Assembly (NCBI GenBank): GCA_023436305.1
Contig: JAEZJQ010000020.1
Coordinates: 4,781-68,780 of the forward strand
Direction: 5' to 3'
Source of the DNA: Bacillota bacterium
GTDB lineage: Bacteria > Bacillota > UBA4882 > UBA8346
Length of the DNA: 64,000 nucleotides
The notes beneath the pieces are model-generated. The model saw only the letters and a program-made list of their open reading frames with translations. It searched no databases and was not told the DNA's origin. Shown here in pieces: positions 62,556 through 64,000 of this stretch (within the stretch, counting starts at the first letter, position 1; every line of letters starts with the position of its first letter). A program made the position numbers and the translations under genes.

Positions 62556-63167
62556 ATGGATAATAAGATACGATTATTTGTCGTTGAAGATGACCCTGTG
62601 TGTTTGAAACAAATTTTTAATATTATCAATCAAGAAGCGGATATGCTCGTGGTTAACAGCGCCCAATCGGTGGAGCAAGCGATTTTGTTTGGAAAAGCTC
62701 TTGATTATGATATGATATTAATTGACTTACATCTAAGTGTAACCAATCACGACGGGATCGAAGTTCTTACGGAATTAAGAAAAGTTAAGGATATTCCGGC
62801 AATCATACTTACCTGGATTGATGATCCCGATAGTATTTTGGAAGCTTTTAATAAAGGAGCCGTGTTTTATGTCTTGAAAAAATTTATCAATATACTCCCG
62901 CAAACGATACGTTCAATTTATTATAATCCATTTCCAATGAATATATTATTAGAACAATATCACGATAACCGATATAAACTCAAAATTAGTGAACTTACCT
63001 CCACTGAAAAAGAGGTTTTTGAGTTGTTGCAAAAAGGCTTTAGTGCGACTCAAATCGCTAATATTCGAGATAAATCCATTGATACGATTCAATCGCAAGT
63101 AAAAAGCATCTTAAATAAATTAGACCTGAAGAGCCGTAAAGAAATAAAAAATGTTAACAATTTGTAA
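62556..63167 (+). CDS. LuxR-type response regulator of the NRPS cluster
   Basis: A 203-residue regulator with a receiver domain (acidic pair Asp12-Asp13 after Glu11, phospho-acceptor Asp57 in MILIDLHL, Thr in IILTWI, Lys in YVLKKF) and a C-terminal LuxR helix-turn-helix (LTSTEKEVFELLQKGFSATQ, DTIQSQVKSILNKLDL). ATG 62556 follows AGAGGC. The final gene of the cluster, it probably takes phosphate from both kinases and may activate the NRPS operon. It differs from the regulator at 52745. Confidence 0.9.
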   Translation: MDNKIRLFVVEDDPVCLKQIFNIINQEADMLVVNSAQSVEQAILFGKALDYDMILIDLHLSVTNHDGIEVLTELRKVKDIPAIILTWIDDPDSILEAFNKGAVFYVLKKFINILPQTIRSIYYNPFPMNILLEQYHDNRYKLKISELTSTEKEVFELLQKGFSATQIANIRDKSIDTIQSQVKSILNKLDLKSRKEIKNVNNL

Positions 63168-63172
63168 ACGAA

Positions 63173-63200
63173 AATGGTGATGAAATATCACCATTTTTTA
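63173..63200 (+). terminator. Terminator 1 at the end of the NRPS cluster
   Basis: AAATGGTGAT pairs with ATCACCATTT around a short loop (63173-63195), followed by TTTTA. Confidence 0.85.
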
Positions 63201-63255
63201 ATCGTAGCTTTGAAAGCGGATTAGTATTTTTAACCGAAAATTTTTTTAGATTTCA

Positions 63256-63287
63256 AAATGGTGATCATGGTTCACCATTTTTTATTA
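63256..63287 (+). terminator. Terminator 2 at the end of the NRPS cluster, near copy of terminator 1
   Basis: AAAATGGTGA pairs with TCACCATTTT around a short loop, followed by TTTTA. Arms and tail repeat those of the first hairpin about 80 bases upstream. Confidence 0.85.
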
Positions 63288-63432
63288 TATTTAAAATAAA
63301 TAGTAAAAAACCATAACTATTTACATAAATATAATTTTTAAGTATTATTAAATAAATTTTAAATGACATAAATTTATTTGGAACGTTCACACGCATCAAG
63401 AACCGCATATTTTCCGGGAGGGAGGAAGCGCA

Positions 63433-64000
63433 TTGACCACACTACAACCTAAAAACAGCCAAATGAACGCCATGGTCTATGTCGATTACGAAAACATCCT
63501 TGAATTGTTGAAAGGATACTACCATAAAGACCCGCTGGAGATAGACTTTTTTAGGGTGATCCAGAACCGGTTGGCGGAGGCCGGGTTTAAAGTCGTTGAC
63601 GTTATTGTCTATGGCAATTTTGAAAAGAAGACCGCGAATGGCAATCCGCAAACTTTTTTGCGGGCCATGGGACTCCAGACCCGCCACGCCTCCAACAACG
63701 GCAAAAACTCCGGCGACCTGGAGCTGACGGTGGACGCCTTAAAAGATTTGTATAAAAATCCCAACATTGATATCTTCGTCATTATTTCCAGCGACCGGGA
63801 TATCATTCCCCTGTTAAAAGCCATTAAATACGAAAACAAGCTGTCCTATGTCTTCTCCACCCAAAATGGATTCAATCAAATCGTCGCCAAATATGCGGAT
63901 CTCCATGAATACCTTGAGGATGTCTTCGGCCTGACCCTGCCCGAACCACCTCCGGCCAATGACGACCAAACCGGGTTACTGGCCTACATCGATCCCGATA
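63433..64000 (+). CDS. NYN-domain (DUF88/LabA-like) protein, truncated by the window end
   Basis: The visible 189 codons are a PIN-like NYN ribonuclease domain. Its acidic residues are MVYVDYENI near residue 18, SGDLELTVDAL near 95, and ISSDRDIIPLLKAI near 118. LabA/DUF88 proteins are predicted nucleases of uncertain target. TTG 63433 is preferred because GGAGG lies eight bases upstream; ATG codons at 63463 and 63472 are alternatives. After the domain, a Pro-rich linker begins and the reading frame runs off the window. GC content rises back to the level of the core genes here. Confidence 0.82.
   Translation, partial: MTTLQPKNSQMNAMVYVDYENILELLKGYYHKDPLEIDFFRVIQNRLAEAGFKVVDVIVYGNFEKKTANGNPQTFLRAMGLQTRHASNNGKNSGDLELTVDALKDLYKNPNIDIFVIISSDRDIIPLLKAIKYENKLSYVFSTQNGFNQIVAKYADLHEYLEDVFGLTLPEPPPANDDQTGLLAYIDPD

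Noticed and set aside
1..64000. tRNA, rRNA, tmRNA and phage genes
   Set aside because: I scanned for conserved rRNA stretches, CCA-ended cloverleaf patterns and integrase motifs and saw none. A covariance-model search would be needed to exclude an unusual tRNA.

Overview
The window looks like a chromosomal segment of an endospore-forming member of the Bacillota, probably an anaerobe. Evidence for sporulation: yabP, yabQ, a SpoIID-domain protein, a SpoVB-type flippase and a spore photoproduct lyase homologue. Evidence for an anaerobic or low-oxygen life: a desulfoferrodoxin (superoxide reductase), a decayed rubrerythrin leader and a membrane H+-pyrophosphatase. veg, YlbF, YnzC, YdbC, YkuK and PadR/MarR regulators are also typical of Bacillota. 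Many start codons are TTG or GTG with strong AGGAGG-type ribosome binding sites. I do not name a genus. No rRNA, tRNA, CRISPR array, integrase or intact insertion sequence was seen.

Layout. 1-9.1 kb: tRNA t6A genes (tsaE, tsaB) with rimI, phoU, an L,D-transpeptidase, an orphan solute-binding protein, PadR, a degenerate receiver-GGDEF protein, rsmA, ykuK-like and veg behind two tandem consensus promoters. 9.1-17.6 kb: SPL-family radical SAM protein (catalytic Cys replaced by Ser), murB, a TolB-like propeller protein, a c-di-GMP-I riboswitch beside gene debris, a secreted DUF4015 glycosidase-like protein, a phosphodiesterase, DUF896, DUF4363-DUF421, YlbF. 17.6-25.1 kb: a translationally coupled secreted protein plus an active/inactive M16 peptidase pair, MarR, desulfoferrodoxin, M20 peptidase, DUF554. 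25.8-33.4 kb: hppA, YcxB-like, an ion antiporter, SpoVB-like flippase, mazG, YdbC. 33.5-38.3 kb: a gene remnant, SpoIID-yabP-SLT-yabQ spore-envelope genes, a CAP protein and a Cys/His-rich small protein. 38.7-45.2 kb: glycosyltransferase, UDP-glucose pyrophosphorylase family protein, glucokinase and GH94 phosphorylase, a coherent glucoside-phosphorolysis and UDP-sugar set. 45.6-53.5 kb: histidine kinase, a sugar ABC importer with two binding proteins and no ATPase, and a LuxR-type response regulator.

53.8-63.2 kb is the most unusual part. A small 81-codon gene is followed 1 bp later by a single-module nonribosomal peptide synthetase (condensation, adenylation, carrier, terminal reductase). 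Directly behind it lie two paralogous six-helix sensor kinases and a LuxR-type response regulator, all on one strand, ending at two near-identical terminator hairpins. The stretch is visibly more AT-rich and uses more AGA/ATA codons than its neighbours. The arrangement suggests a self-contained unit that makes a small N-acyl-amino-aldehyde or alcohol and senses a signal, possibly its own product. That is an inference from gene order. A NYN-domain protein begins at the right edge and runs off the window.

Other points of note: an unassigned structured leader and an AUG-stop mini-ORF upstream of the sugar-binding protein, perfect tandem 14-bp operator-like repeats upstream of DUF554, a 90-bp inverted-repeat element next to the TolB-like gene with a 13-bp end repeated 26 kb away, and several gene remnants.
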